Positions 9,260 through 18,004 of a stretch of DNA of 64,000 nt are shown in pieces. The stretch is from CAWDVB01 sp963824105 (GTDB lineage: Bacteria; Actinomycetota; Actinomycetes; Propionibacteriales; Nocardioidaceae). The translations under genes and the position numbers were made by a program. Each line of letters begins with the position of its first letter. The first letter of the stretch is position 1. Below the pieces are notes generated by a model that saw only the letters and a program-made list of their open reading frames with translations, ran no database searches and had not been told where the DNA came from. The stretch is taken from the NCBI GenBank assembly GCA_963824105.1, contig CAWGNN010000007.1:167332-231331 (forward strand), read 5' to 3'.

Positions 9260-9547
9260 TCAGCCGCCGGCGAAGGGCGGCAGCACTTCGACGGTGTCGC
9301 CTGCGCGGACGGGCACGTCGGCGACCTGGCGCGGACCGACCGGGCGGTCACCGACGAGGTAGGAGCAGACCTCGAGAAGGGCAGGGAGGTGGTCGGCCTC
9401 GGGGTGACGCTCTTGGATGAGCTTCACGACGTCGGCGAGGGAGCCTTCCGCGAGGTCGAACTCCTCCGCCTGCACTCCCGCCTGGGCTCGAGCCGACGCC
9501 CAGTACTGGACGCGGATCTTCGAGACGGTTCCGTCGGCGGGTGCCAT
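9260..9547 (-). CDS. moaD: MoaD/ThiS-family sulfur-carrier protein
   Basis: 95 aa, ubiquitin-like fold. It ends in LPPFAGG; the terminal Gly-Gly is the thiocarboxylation site used in molybdopterin synthase (MoaD) or related sulfur transfer. IRVQYWASARAQAG is the usual MoaD first strand. ATG 9547 is preferred over the in-frame start at 9583, which adds a non-conserved tail. No other moa gene is in view, so MoaD is likely but a different sulfur-carrier role is possible. Confidence 0.8.
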   Translation of the reverse strand: MAPADGTVSKIRVQYWASARAQAGVQAEEFDLAEGSLADVVKLIQERHPEADHLPALLEVCSYLVGDRPVGPRQVADVPVRAGDTVEVLPPFAGG

Positions 9548-9647
9548 GTCCGATATTCTTCCGTATCGCCGGTGAGCGGCCATTGTCGCCCTGGTGCGTT
9601 CGGCGGCTCAACGATGAGGCGCAGAGACCCTCGCCAGAGGAGGTGCC

Positions 9648-10361
9648 GTGAGTCAGATCCTGCTCCTCACGAGCGCTCTGCAGCCCTCGATCGAGGTCCT
9701 TCCTGCGCTCGCGCTGCTGCCCCACAACGTCAAGATCCTTCCCGCCGAGGGGAGCGCGCTCCTCGATGCGCCCGACGTCGACCTGGTGCTCGTCGACGGT
9801 CGACAGGAGCTGGCTCACGCCCGCGACCTGTGCCGGCTGATCCGGACGACCGGGTCCGACGTTCCCGTCCTCATCGTGCTGACCGAGGGCGGTCTCTCGG
9901 TGGTCTCGGTGGACTGGGGCATGGACGACTTCGTGATGAACACCGCCGGCCCGGCCGAGCTCGAGTCCCGGATCCGGATGTCGATCGCACGGATCGCGGC
10001 CCGGCGCGAGGACGAGGACCCGGACGCGCACATCATCCGGTCCGGAGACGTGATGGTCGACGAGGCGACCTACACCGCGAAGGTCAGCGGACGCGTCCTC
10101 GACCTCACCTTCAAGGAGTTCGAGCTCCTCAAGTACCTCGCCCAGCACCCCGGCCGGGTCTTCTCCCGCGAGCAGCTGCTGCAGGAGGTCTGGGGCTACG
10201 ACTACTTCGGCGGCACCCGCACCGTCGACGTCCACGTGCGGCGGCTCCGGGCCAAGCTCGGCCCGGAGAACGAGACCCTCATCGGCACCGTGCGCAACGT
10301 CGGCTATCGCTTCGTCCTTCCCCCCAAGGAGTCGGTCGAGCGCGAGCCCGTCAGCTCCTGA
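9648..10361 (+). CDS. glnR: Nitrogen-response regulator GlnR (OmpR-family, orphan)
   Basis: 237 aa. The N-terminal receiver-like domain (LLLTSALQPSIEVLPALALL) resembles actinobacterial GlnR, including the VDWGMDDFVMNTAGPAELE segment. The winged-helix domain (LTFKEFELLKYLAQHPGRVF, EVWGYDYFGGTRTVDVHVRR, GTVRNVGYRFV) is nearly invariant in this family. GlnR globally controls nitrogen assimilation genes and lacks a partner kinase. The GTG start follows AGAGGAGGT. The stop overlaps mshD by one base. Confidence 0.92.
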   Translation: MSQILLLTSALQPSIEVLPALALLPHNVKILPAEGSALLDAPDVDLVLVDGRQELAHARDLCRLIRTTGSDVPVLIVLTEGGLSVVSVDWGMDDFVMNTAGPAELESRIRMSIARIAARREDEDPDAHIIRSGDVMVDEATYTAKVSGRVLDLTFKEFELLKYLAQHPGRVFSREQLLQEVWGYDYFGGTRTVDVHVRRLRAKLGPENETLIGTVRNVGYRFVLPPKESVEREPVSS

Positions 10362-11254
10362 TGCCGGACTTCGACGTCGTCGAGCTCTCCGCGTCCGATG
10401 ACCCGGCCCCGCGAGCCACGGTGCGCGACATCGTCGACGAGGTCGAGCGCCACGACGGATTCGCGCCGGTCAACGAGGAGGAGCTGATCCGGCTGGACGG
10501 CTCGGCCGCGGGGTCGCGCGTCGTCCTGGCCCGAGACGGTCAGGGGTTCGCGCTCGCGACCGACGGCGAGCTCGCTGTCGCGGTCCGCCCGGCGAGCCGG
10601 GGCCGAGGACTCGGCCGGGCGCTGGCGACCGCCGCGATGGCCACAGACCCGGACCGGCCCTGGTATGCCTGGGCGCACGGAGACCTGCCCGCTGCCCGGA
10701 GGCTGTTGACCGGGCTCGGGTTCCAGCCGGAGCGGGCGCTGCTGAGGATGGGCCGGGAGCTGGATGGTCCCGGGGCGGCCGCTGCGCGGCCTGCTCAACC
10801 ACCGGAGGTGGTGATCCGGGCGTTCCGGGTCGGCGAGGACGAGGAGCGGTTCCTGGCCGCGAACCGCGCGGCCTTCGCGGACCACCCCGAGCAGGGCCGC
10901 TTGGATCTGGCCGGACTCCGGGCCCGGATGGCGCTGCCGTGGTTCGACCCCCACGGGCTCCTCCTGGCCGAGGAGGACGGACACGTGCTCGGCTTCCACT
11001 GGACGAAGGTCGTGTCCCCCGGAGTCGGAGAGGTGTATGTCCTCGGCCTGGTCCCCGAGGCACGCGGGCGGGGCCTTGCCGGAGTGCTCCTCTGGGCGGG
11101 GCTGGACCACCTCCAGCAGGCGGGCGCCACCCAGGTCGAGCTCTATGTCGACGACGACAATGTTGCGGCTGTCGCCCTCTATGAGGGCCACGGATTCACG
11201 ATCCTCGACCGAGACGTCCGCTTTGCCGGAAACTTTCAGGAACGAATTCCGTAG
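10361..11254 (+). CDS. mshD: Mycothiol synthase MshD
   Basis: 297 aa, two tandem GNAT acetyltransferase domains. It acetylates cysteinyl-glucosaminyl-inositol, the last step in making mycothiol, the main actinobacterial thiol. The N-terminal domain has VRPASRGRGLGRALATAAM. The C-terminal domain has VYVLGLVPEARGRGLAGVLL and the LYVDDDNVAAVALYEGHGF acetyl-CoA/acceptor region. The start overlaps the glnR stop, an arrangement conserved in relatives. This gene firmly marks an actinobacterial genome. Confidence 0.92.
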   Translation: MPDFDVVELSASDDPAPRATVRDIVDEVERHDGFAPVNEEELIRLDGSAAGSRVVLARDGQGFALATDGELAVAVRPASRGRGLGRALATAAMATDPDRPWYAWAHGDLPAARRLLTGLGFQPERALLRMGRELDGPGAAAARPAQPPEVVIRAFRVGEDEERFLAANRAAFADHPEQGRLDLAGLRARMALPWFDPHGLLLAEEDGHVLGFHWTKVVSPGVGEVYVLGLVPEARGRGLAGVLLWAGLDHLQQAGATQVELYVDDDNVAAVALYEGHGFTILDRDVRFAGNFQERIP

Positions 11255-11359
11255 TTCCGCGAACACCGGGACCCATCGCGTCATAGATTTCGAGCGTCGA
11301 TTGGTTCCCCACTAATCGTATTGCGGCACTTGAGTCCACCCCGGATCCGCCGCGACATC

Positions 11360-11394
11360 GAGGGGCGTCGCTCCCCCCACAGGCGGCGCCCCTC
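11360..11394 (+). terminator. Hairpin between mshD and ppk1
   Basis: Inverted repeat with a 12-bp stem (gaggggcgtcgc paired with gcggcgcccctc, one G-U pair) and an 11-nt loop, 106 bp after the mshD stop. The T-tract is weak, as is common in high-GC actinobacteria. Confidence 0.5.
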
Positions 11395-11489
11395 AGTCGC
11401 GTCCGGACCCACTCCGACCCGGCCGCAGCGGTCGCCAGTTCCCCGGTTTGGGCATCGAGCACTCAGACAACGATGCGAGGATGGGACAC

Positions 11490-13679
11490 ATGTCGACTCA
11501 TGAGACGCACGCGGACTGGGAGACCGAGACGCTGCCCACCGGCGGCGTCCCGGACAGCCCCGGTGCCCTCACCGAGTACGAGTCGGAGACGTTCGAGGTC
11601 GACGTCCCCTACGTCGACAACGCGCCGGACCTGCCCGAGGGCCGGTTCCTCGACCGCGAGCTCTCCTGGCTCCGGTTCAACCAGCGGGTGCTCGAGCTCG
11701 CGGAGGACCCGGATCTCCCCCTCCTGGAGCGGGCTCGATTCCTGGCGATCTTCACGTCGAACCTCGACGAGTTCTTCATGGTGCGCGTCGCCGGCCTCAA
11801 GCGCAGGATGAAGACCGGGGTGGCGGTCCAGGCCGCCTCAGGGCTGATGCCCCGCCAGGTGCTCGACCTGATCTGGGAGACGACCAACGAGCTGATGCCT
11901 CGCGCGGCCGATCTCTTCCACGACGAGATCATCCCGGCGCTCTCGACGGAGGGCATCCACCTGCTGCGCTGGATCGACCTCGACGAGGCCGAGCGGGGCG
12001 AGTGCCGCCAGCTGTTCGAGGAGCGGCTCTTCCCCGTCCTGACGCCGCTGGCGTTCGACCCGATGCACCCGTTCCCCTATATCTCCGGGCTGTCGCTGAA
12101 CCTCGCGGTCCTGGTGCGCGACCCGATGACCCACAAGGAGCACTTCGCCCGTGTGAAGGTGCCCCCGGTCTTCGCGCGCTTCGTCCCCCTCGGCGGGGAC
12201 CGGTTCGTCCCCCTCGAGGACGTCATCGCCGCTCAGCTGCCGCCGCTGTTCCCCGGCATGGACGTGGTGGCGGTGCACGTGTTCCGAGTCACCCGCAACG
12301 AGGACCTCGAGGTCGAGGAGGACGAGGCCGAGAACCTCCTCGACGCGCTCGAGAAGGAGCTGCTCCGCCGCAAGTTCGGGCCGCCGGTCCGGCTCGAGGT
12401 CGAGGAGGACATCGACGACCACGTCCTCGCACTGCTGGTCAAGGAGCTCGGCATCGAGGGCGACGAGGTCTTCCGCCTCCCTGGCCCGATCGACCTGCGT
12501 GCGCTCCACGAGATCGCCGACCTCGATCGCCAGGAGCTGAAGTTCGCCAACTTCGTCGCCTCCACCCACGGTCAGCTCTCCGAGGTGGAGACCTCGTCAC
12601 CGGTCGACGTGTTCAAGGCGGCCCGCCGCCGCGACGTGCTCCTGCACCACCCGTATGACTCCTTCTCGACCTCGGTCGTCCGCTTCATCGAGCAGGCGGC
12701 CAACGACCCGAGCGTGCTGGCGATCAAGCAGACGCTCTACCGCACGTCGGGTGACTCCCCGATCATCGATGCGCTGATCGACGCCGCCGAGGCCGGCAAG
12801 CAGGTCCTGGTGCTCGTGGAGCTCAAGGCGCGCTTCGACGAGCAGGCCAACATCCGCTGGGCGCGCAAGCTCGAGCACGCCGGATGCCACGTCGTCTACG
12901 GGCTGGTCGGGCTCAAGACCCACTGCAAGCTGGCGCTCGTCGTGCGCGACGAGGGCGACCGGATCCGCCGGTATGTCCACATCGGCACCGGCAACTACAA
13001 CCCGAAGACCGCTCGCCTCTACGAGGACTTCGGGCTGCTCACGACCAACGAGCACATCACCTTGGACGTGGCGCACCTGTTCAACCACCTGTCCGGCTTC
13101 GCGCGCGACCCCGACTACAACGAGCTCCTGGTCGCGCCGCGGTCGATCCGCAGCGGACTCATCGAGCGGATCGAGCGCGAGGTGGAGCACCACCAGTCCG
13201 GACGCCCGGCGCGGATCCGGATCAAGGCGAACGCCGTCGTCGACGAGGCCCTGATCGACGCGCTCTACCGCGCCTCGATCGCGGGTGTCCCGATCGACCT
13301 GTTGACCCGCGGCATCTGCGCCTTGCGTCCCGGGGTGCCCGACCTGTCCCCCACCGTCCGGGTCCGCTCGATCCTCGGTCGCTTCCTCGAGCACAGCCGG
13401 GTCGTCTGGTTCGAGAACGGCGGGACGCCCGAGGTGTGGATCGGCTCCGCCGACCTGATGCACCGCAATCTCGACCGACGGATCGAGGTGCTGGTGCAGC
13501 TGATGGGCCAGGCCCCCGTGGAGCAGGTCGGCCAGCTGCTCGACATGGCCATGGACGACAGCATCGCCAGCTGGTGGCTGGAGCCCGACGGCACCTGGGT
13601 GCAGCATCGCCGGGCCGCCGACGGCACGCCCCTGCAGGACATGCAGGAGATCCTGATCACCCGCCACCGCCGCCGCTGA
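11490..13679 (+). CDS. ppk: Polyphosphate kinase 1
   Basis: 729 aa, makes polyphosphate from ATP. Domains in order: N-terminal DRELSWLRFNQRVLELAED, head domain, then two phospholipase-D-like catalytic domains. IKQTLYRTSGDSPIIDAL, GLKTHCKLALVVR (first catalytic His), HIGTGNYNPKTARLYEDFGL (arginine and Gly-Thr-Gly-Asn-Tyr-Asn motif), RSILGRFLEHSRVVWF (second His) and GSADLMHRNLDRRIEVL are all intact. ATG 11490 has GAGG 9 nt upstream; 11481 and 11448 are alternative starts. It is monocistronic. Confidence 0.95.
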   Translation: MSTHETHADWETETLPTGGVPDSPGALTEYESETFEVDVPYVDNAPDLPEGRFLDRELSWLRFNQRVLELAEDPDLPLLERARFLAIFTSNLDEFFMVRVAGLKRRMKTGVAVQAASGLMPRQVLDLIWETTNELMPRAADLFHDEIIPALSTEGIHLLRWIDLDEAERGECRQLFEERLFPVLTPLAFDPMHPFPYISGLSLNLAVLVRDPMTHKEHFARVKVPPVFARFVPLGGDRFVPLEDVIAAQLPPLFPGMDVVAVHVFRVTRNEDLEVEEDEAENLLDALEKELLRRKFGPPVRLEVEEDIDDHVLALLVKELGIEGDEVFRLPGPIDLRALHEIADLDRQELKFANFVASTHGQLSEVETSSPVDVFKAARRRDVLLHHPYDSFSTSVVRFIEQAANDPSVLAIKQTLYRTSGDSPIIDALIDAAEAGKQVLVLVELKARFDEQANIRWARKLEHAGCHVVYGLVGLKTHCKLALVVRDEGDRIRRYVHIGTGNYNPKTARLYEDFGLLTTNEHITLDVAHLFNHLSGFARDPDYNELLVAPRSIRSGLIERIEREVEHHQSGRPARIRIKANAVVDEALIDALYRASIAGVPIDLLTRGICALRPGVPDLSPTVRVRSILGRFLEHSRVVWFENGGTPEVWIGSADLMHRNLDRRIEVLVQLMGQAPVEQVGQLLDMAMDDSIASWWLEPDGTWVQHRRAADGTPLQDMQEILITRHRRR

Positions 13680-13746
13680 CCCCGAGGGGACCGCCGGATC
13701 CGCACCTCGGCTGCCATCGAGCCCGGGCGTGGTTAGGATCTGTGAT

Positions 13747-13848
13747 GTGGAAGCTGTCTTCATCACCCTCATGGCCCTGGTCGTCCTCTTCACCGGCCTC
13801 GTCGCGGTGATCGTCGTGTGGCGCCTGCTGCGACCAGCGGAGCGCTGA
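13747..13848 (+). CDS. Small one-TM peptide (33 aa), tentative
   Basis: GTG-initiated 33-codon frame with AGGA 8 nt upstream. It encodes an acidic start, then one hydrophobic helix (VFITLMALVVLFTGLVAVIV) and a basic tail ending RLLRPAER. It ends 7 bp before the nitrobindin-like gene and may be its operon leader. The inside-positive pattern and the RBS support coding. Its function is unknown. Confidence 0.4.
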   Translation: MEAVFITLMALVVLFTGLVAVIVVWRLLRPAER

Positions 13849-13855
13849 CGCCGAG

Positions 13856-14350
13856 ATGGCGTTCGAGATCCCGGAGAACCTCCATCCCGAGTGCGCGCCG
13901 GTCGCCTGGCTGCTGGGCACCTGGTTCGGTAGCGGGCACGGGGAGTACCCGGACGTGGAGCGCTTCTCGTTCGGCCAGGAAGTGATCTTCGCCCATGACG
14001 GGCGGCCGTTCTTCCACTACCTGAGCCGGTCGTGGATCGTCGACGAGGACGGGGAGAAGGTGCGCGACAGCGCGCTGGAGACCGGGTTCCTGCGGTGCCT
14101 TCCCGACGGCGAGCTGGAGTTCCTGATCGTCCACAACACCGGCATCGCCGAGGTCTACCTCGGCCAGGCCGAGGGCGCCAAGATCGAGCTCGCCACCGAC
14201 GCGGTCATCCGCACGGCGAACGCCAAGGAGGTCAACGCCGGCCACCGGATGTACGGGCTGGTCGACGGCGATCTGCTGTGGACCTACGACATGGCCGCCA
14301 TGGGCGAGGAACTGCAGTCCCACCTCTGGGGCCGCATGGTCCGCCAGTAG
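13856..14350 (+). CDS. Nitrobindin-like heme-binding beta-barrel (FABP-like)
   Basis: 164 aa. WLLGTWFGSGHGEYP is the GxWxGxG signature of the nitrobindin/DUF1794 family. The C-terminal HLWGRMVRQ carries the proximal heme-ligand histidine. Family members bind ferric heme and isomerise peroxynitrite to nitrate. The length is that of a single-domain barrel. Confidence 0.85.
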   Translation: MAFEIPENLHPECAPVAWLLGTWFGSGHGEYPDVERFSFGQEVIFAHDGRPFFHYLSRSWIVDEDGEKVRDSALETGFLRCLPDGELEFLIVHNTGIAEVYLGQAEGAKIELATDAVIRTANAKEVNAGHRMYGLVDGDLLWTYDMAAMGEELQSHLWGRMVRQ

Positions 14351-14396
14351 GGCGTGGACTCCCGGGGCTCCAGCCTCGGGTTCGAGACGGGGCTCC

Positions 14397-15245
14397 TCAA
14401 CCGCCGATGGGGCGGATGTTGAGCAGCTCTCGCGCTTCGGCCGGGCTCATCGGCTCGCGCTGAACGATCCGGCCCAGCGCCACGGCTCGCTCGACGAGCT
14501 GGGAGTTGTGCTCCACCGGCACGCCCTTGGCGAGGGTGAGCACGTCCTCCATCCCGACCCGCAGGTGTCCGCCCTTGGCAAGGGCGGTGAGCGCCACGGT
14601 CAGGGTCGAGCGGCCGATGCCGGTGGCCGACCAGCTGGTGACCTGGGGCGGGAGCGCGTTCACCGCGGCGACCAGGGCGTCGGCGGTGCCGGGCATGGCG
14701 CCGGGCACGTTCATCACCAGGTCGCAGTGGACCCGCCCGCCGTACGGGAGGCCGTAGGTGTCGAGGAGCTTGCCCAGCGAGTTGACGTGACCGAGGTCGA
14801 ACAGCTCGAACTCGGGGACGACCTGCCGCTCCTGGCTCAGCTGATAGAGGTCACAGATGAAGCCCCACGGGTTCATGAAGACGTCGTCGCCGAAGTTGGT
14901 GGTGCCCATGGTGAGGCTGCACGAGTCGGGCGCGGCGTCGAGCACCTTGAGCCGGGCGTCCAGCGGGTCGTGCACCGACCCTCCCGTGGACAGCTGCACC
15001 ACGAGAGAGGTGCCCTCTCGAAGCGCGTCCACGGTGTCCTTCAACCGCGAAGGGTCGAGCGTGGGGCGGTGCTCGCCGTCGCGGATGTGGACGTGGATCA
15101 TCGCGGCGCCGGCGGCTTGGCAGCTCTGGGCAGTCTCCACCAGCTCGGAGAGGGTGGTGGGCAGGTTGGGCACGTCCTCCTTCGTCGACTCCGCGCCGGT
15201 GGGCGCGACGGTCACGAGGAGCTTGGCCTGGGTCGAAGAACTCAC
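14397..15245 (-). CDS. Beta-keto acid cleavage enzyme (BKACE, DUF849)
   Basis: 282 aa TIM barrel. HVHIRDGEHRPTLDP carries the metal-binding His-x-His of the 3-keto-5-aminohexanoate cleavage family, with further conserved CSLTMGTTNFGDDVFMNPW and GGHLRVGMEDVL segments. These enzymes condense a beta-keto acid with acetyl-CoA to give acetoacetate and a new CoA ester. Lysine-degradation neighbours are absent, so the real substrate is unknown. GTG start. Confidence 0.85.
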   Translation of the reverse strand: MSSSTQAKLLVTVAPTGAESTKEDVPNLPTTLSELVETAQSCQAAGAAMIHVHIRDGEHRPTLDPSRLKDTVDALREGTSLVVQLSTGGSVHDPLDARLKVLDAAPDSCSLTMGTTNFGDDVFMNPWGFICDLYQLSQERQVVPEFELFDLGHVNSLGKLLDTYGLPYGGRVHCDLVMNVPGAMPGTADALVAAVNALPPQVTSWSATGIGRSTLTVALTALAKGGHLRVGMEDVLTLAKGVPVEHNSQLVERAVALGRIVQREPMSPAEARELLNIRPIGG

Positions 15246-15313
15246 GGTCGCATCGTGGCAGACTTCGTCCGGTCACGGCACAGGGGGCCGGAGCACGACA
15301 GGAAAGCGCGCGC

Positions 15314-15739
15314 ATGAAGGCAGTCGTCCAACGCGTCCTCCGGGCGTCGGTCACCGTCGACGGAGACGTCGTCGGCTCGATCGAGGGACCCGGTCTGCTG
15401 GTGCTCCTCGGAGTGACCCACAGCGACGACGAGTCCACCGCCGGCTGGATGGCCGCCAAGACGTGGGGACTTCGCATCCTGGCGGACGAGGCCTCCGCGT
15501 CCGACATCGGGGCCCCGATCCTGGTGGTCAGCCAGTTCACCCTCTACGGCGACGCCCGCAAGGGACGGAGACCGACCTGGAGCGCGGCCGCACCGGGCCA
15601 CGTGTCCGAGCCGCTCTACGAGGCGTTCTGTCGAAGTCTCGAGGAGCTCGGCGCTCACGTCGAGCGAGGCAGGTTCGGAGCCCACATGGAGGTCGCGTCG
15701 GTGAACGACGGCCCGATGACGGTGATCGTCGAGAGCTGA
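15314..15739 (+). CDS. dtd: D-aminoacyl-tRNA deacylase
   Basis: 141 aa. It hydrolyses D-amino acids from mischarged tRNA. The signature SQFTLYGDARKGRRP and the C-terminal NDGPMTV (variant of the Gly-cisPro motif) are present, and MKAVVQRVLRASVTVDG is the usual start. The length matches bacterial Dtd. It is divergent from the BKACE gene. Confidence 0.93.
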   Translation: MKAVVQRVLRASVTVDGDVVGSIEGPGLLVLLGVTHSDDESTAGWMAAKTWGLRILADEASASDIGAPILVVSQFTLYGDARKGRRPTWSAAAPGHVSEPLYEAFCRSLEELGAHVERGRFGAHMEVASVNDGPMTVIVES

Positions 15740-15787
15740 CGGGGGTTCGCTTCCCCTGTCCCCTACTGGTGATGTGAGACTAAGAGC

Positions 15788-16678
15788 ATGGTCCTGCGGG
15801 TCGATATCGAAGCCGCTGGAGCCGTCATCCCCCGCGGCCCGGCCAAGTCCCCCCAGATCCTGCTCATCCACCGCCCGAAGTACGACGACTGGTCCTTCCC
15901 GAAGGGCAAGGTCGATCCCGGGGAGCACGTGGTCACGGCCGCGGTGCGGGAGGTGGCAGAGGAGACCGGGCTCGACATCAGGCTCAGCAAGCCACTGCCC
16001 GCGCAGTACTACTCGGTCTTCCCCGGCGGGAAGGAGCGGGTCAAACGGGTGCAGTACTGGGGCGGCACGGTCATCGGCCGCGACGACATCTCGGGGTTCC
16101 GGCCGAACTCCGAGGTCGACCAGGTCCGCTGGGTGTCACCGGAGAAGGCCCATCAGCTGCTGACCTACCCCCACGACCGGCGCACCCTCGTCGACTTCCT
16201 GCACCAGCACAAGAAGACCAACCCGCTGATCATCCTGCGCCACGCCAAGGCCAGATCTCGCAAGTCCTGGCGGGGCAACGACAAGAAGCGGCCGCTGACG
16301 CTGATCGGCGAGTACCAGTCCGAGCAGCTGGTCGCGTTGCTCAACGCCTATGGGGTCACTCGGCTGGTGACCTCCGACAGCAAGCGCTGCTCGGCGACGG
16401 TGGCGCCGTACGCCGACGTGGCTCACGTCGAGATCGAGCACACGGCCGACCTCTCCGAGGAGAACTCGACGGCCCGGTCCGTGCTCGATCAGGTCGAGGC
16501 CCTCATGGAGGCCAAGGAGCCGGCTGTGTTGTGCACCCACCGCCCGGTCCTGCCCCTGGTCTTCGAGGCCGCCGGCGTGGAGGCCGCCGCCCTCGATCCG
16601 GGGGCCTTCCTCGTGGTGCACCACCGCAAGAAGAAGATCCTCGCCACCGAGCAGCACGTTCCGCCCAGCGGACGATGA
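15788..16678 (+). CDS. mutT1: Nudix hydrolase / histidine phosphatase fusion (MutT1-like)
   Basis: 296 aa, two domains. Residues about 1-135 hold a Nudix box (GKVDPGEHVVTAAVREVAEE followed by TGL). Residues about 145-296 are a SixA-like histidine phosphatase with the LRHAKARSRKSW catalytic loop and a later CTHRPVLPLV histidine. Mycobacterial MutT1 has this architecture and degrades 8-oxo-GTP and 8-oxo-dGTP to the monophosphate and diadenosine polyphosphates to mononucleotides. Confidence 0.87.
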   Translation: MVLRVDIEAAGAVIPRGPAKSPQILLIHRPKYDDWSFPKGKVDPGEHVVTAAVREVAEETGLDIRLSKPLPAQYYSVFPGGKERVKRVQYWGGTVIGRDDISGFRPNSEVDQVRWVSPEKAHQLLTYPHDRRTLVDFLHQHKKTNPLIILRHAKARSRKSWRGNDKKRPLTLIGEYQSEQLVALLNAYGVTRLVTSDSKRCSATVAPYADVAHVEIEHTADLSEENSTARSVLDQVEALMEAKEPAVLCTHRPVLPLVFEAAGVEAAALDPGAFLVVHHRKKKILATEQHVPPSGR

Positions 16679-16697
16679 GAGCCGCCCCCAGCGACGA

Positions 16698-16727
16698 CGA
16701 AGCCCCCGGCGTGAGCCGGGGGCTTCG
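16698..16727 (+). terminator. Bidirectional terminator between mutT1 and csp
   Basis: Perfect 13-bp stem (cgaagcccccggc with gccgggggcttcg) and a GTGA tetraloop, followed by TCTT. It lies between the convergent mutT1 and cold-shock genes. Confidence 0.8.
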
Positions 16728-16748
16728 TCTTGGCGTGATCGTGGCGGG

Positions 16749-16952
16749 TCAGGCGAACCGGACGTTCTCCGCCTGCGGACCCTTCGGTCCCTGGGTCACG
16801 TCGAACTCGACCTTCTGGTTCTCCTCGAGGGCCTTGTAGCCCTCCATCTGGATTGCCGAGAAGTGCACGAAGACGTCGGCGCCGCCGTCGTCCTGGGCGA
16901 TGAACCCGTAGCCCTTCTCCGAGTTGAACCACTTCACAGTGCCCTGAGCCAT
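16749..16952 (-). CDS. csp: Cold-shock protein (CspA family)
   Basis: 67 aa. GTVKWFNSEKGYGFI contains RNP1 and DVFVHFSAI contains RNP2, so it binds single-stranded RNA/DNA as a chaperone. ATG 16952 follows a strong GGAGGAG. The frame is open further upstream (to 17042), but that part lacks family residues and is probably leader. It stands alone and reads toward the terminator at 16698-16727. Confidence 0.93.
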   Translation of the reverse strand: MAQGTVKWFNSEKGYGFIAQDDGGADVFVHFSAIQMEGYKALEENQKVEFDVTQGPKGPQAENVRFA

Positions 16953-17269
16953 GCGCTTACTACTCCTCCGGTGGGGCGAAGAGCCGCCACCTTGGCGGCC
17001 CACAACATCTGCGTTGTGACGTACAGCCCCCTCGAGAGGCACATCGGCTTTCTCAAGAGCTAACGCCGTTGGATCACAAGACTCCTTCGACGTTTGTGAC
17101 GCGTTGGACCCTGCATCTGTTGCAGTTCAGAGACTACCAACTCGACGCCGGACGGCCCCCTACTACGCGCAACTTTTCGATGAACCGTGCGAGAACCGCC
17201 GCGCCACACGCCCGCGATCCGCGGTCCGTCGCGCACGGCCACCGGGGGCGAACCCTGTAGCGTGTTGCC
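16953..17269. other. Divergent csp/csrA intergenic region
   Basis: 317 bp. On the minus strand it holds the long csp leader with the GGAGGAG ribosome-binding site (about 16962-16968). On the plus strand a TAGCGT hexamer (17258-17263) ends 6 nt before the csrA ATG and could be a -10 for a leaderless transcript. No clear -35 or other gene was seen. Confidence 0.4.
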
Positions 17270-17506
17270 ATGCTGGTGCTGAGTAGGCGGGTCGGTGAGA
17301 GCATCATCGTGGGCGACGATGTCACCGTCACGGTGCTCGATGTCCGCGGCGATGTCGTCCGGATCGGAATCCAGGCACCACGCTCGGTGGCCGTCCATCG
17401 AGAGGAGCTCCTGCGCGAGCTCGAGGCGGCGAACAAGGAGTCCGCTTCTCCCGGCGAGGACGCCGTGGCGGCTCTCGCCGAAGCGGTGAAGAAGCGCTCG
17501 GAATAG
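17270..17506 (+). CDS. csrA: Carbon storage regulator / translational repressor CsrA
   Basis: 78 aa. MLVLSRRVGESIIVGDDV is the canonical N-terminus; the RNA-binding residues Leu4 and Arg6 and the later VRIGIQAPRSVAVHREE are present. CsrA blocks translation by binding GGA motifs over ribosome-binding sites. With FliW, encoded convergently 60 bp away, it forms the flagellin homeostasis switch known from Bacillus. No Shine-Dalgarno is visible, so the mRNA may be leaderless. Confidence 0.93.
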   Translation: MLVLSRRVGESIIVGDDVTVTVLDVRGDVVRIGIQAPRSVAVHREELLRELEAANKESASPGEDAVAALAEAVKKRSE

Positions 17507-17531
17507 CCCCCGGGCAGCCCCAGGCGACCAG

Positions 17532-17550
17532 CGGCCCAGCCGGGCCGTTT
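17532..17550 (+). terminator. Hairpin between csrA and fliW
   Basis: 6-bp GC stem (cggccc/gggccg) with an AGCC loop and TTT tail, in the 60-bp gap between the convergent csrA and fliW. Confidence 0.5.
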
Positions 17551-17566
17551 CGCCCGGACAGCGCCG

Positions 17567-18004
17567 TCAGCCGGCGCGCTGGAGCGGAGCCCGGACCGGT
17601 AGCTCCTCGTCCAGGACCACCTGCATGCCGCGGTTGGTCCGGGTGTTGATCAGGACGGGGGCCAACAGGTTCGCGGTGGCGGCTCCGGCGGTGGCTCCCG
17701 GGTTGACCACGACAAGCACCAGGACCTCCTCGGCCGAGGTGATCTCCAGGGCAGCCACGGTGTCGTCATCGATCTCCACCGCGTAGTCAGGGAAGAAGGC
17801 GGCGGGCAGGACCAGGAACCGGATGTCGGTCTCCTCGAGGCTCCGCAGCGCGCCCAGCACCCCGGCGTCATCGAGCTGGACGAGTGCGAAGTGAGTGAGA
17901 TCGGGGAAGCCCGGCATCGGCCCGACGAACTCGATCACCGGGACGTCCGTGGCTTCAACCATGTCGTCTCCCACCGTTGTCTCGCGAACCACTGCGGCAG
18001 TCAT
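17567..18004 (-). CDS. fliW: Flagellar assembly factor FliW
   Basis: 145 aa. Conserved features include VIEFVGPMPGFPDLTHFAL at the start, RFLVLPAAFFPDYAVEI in the middle, VLVLVVVNPG, and ANLLAPVLINTRTNRGMQVV near the end. FliW sequesters CsrA and is displaced by free flagellin. The ATG overlaps the flgL stop (ATGA), so it is coupled to flgL and is the last gene of the flgN-flgK-flgL-fliW operon. Confidence 0.9.
   Translation of the reverse strand: MTAAVVRETTVGDDMVEATDVPVIEFVGPMPGFPDLTHFALVQLDDAGVLGALRSLEETDIRFLVLPAAFFPDYAVEIDDDTVAALEITSAEEVLVLVVVNPGATAGAATANLLAPVLINTRTNRGMQVVLDEELPVRAPLQRAG

Noticed and set aside
9389..10360. Long plus-strand frame upstream of mshD that would add over 300 residues to it.
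   Set aside because: It is an out-of-frame shadow of glnR with very Arg-rich composition; mshD starts at 10361.
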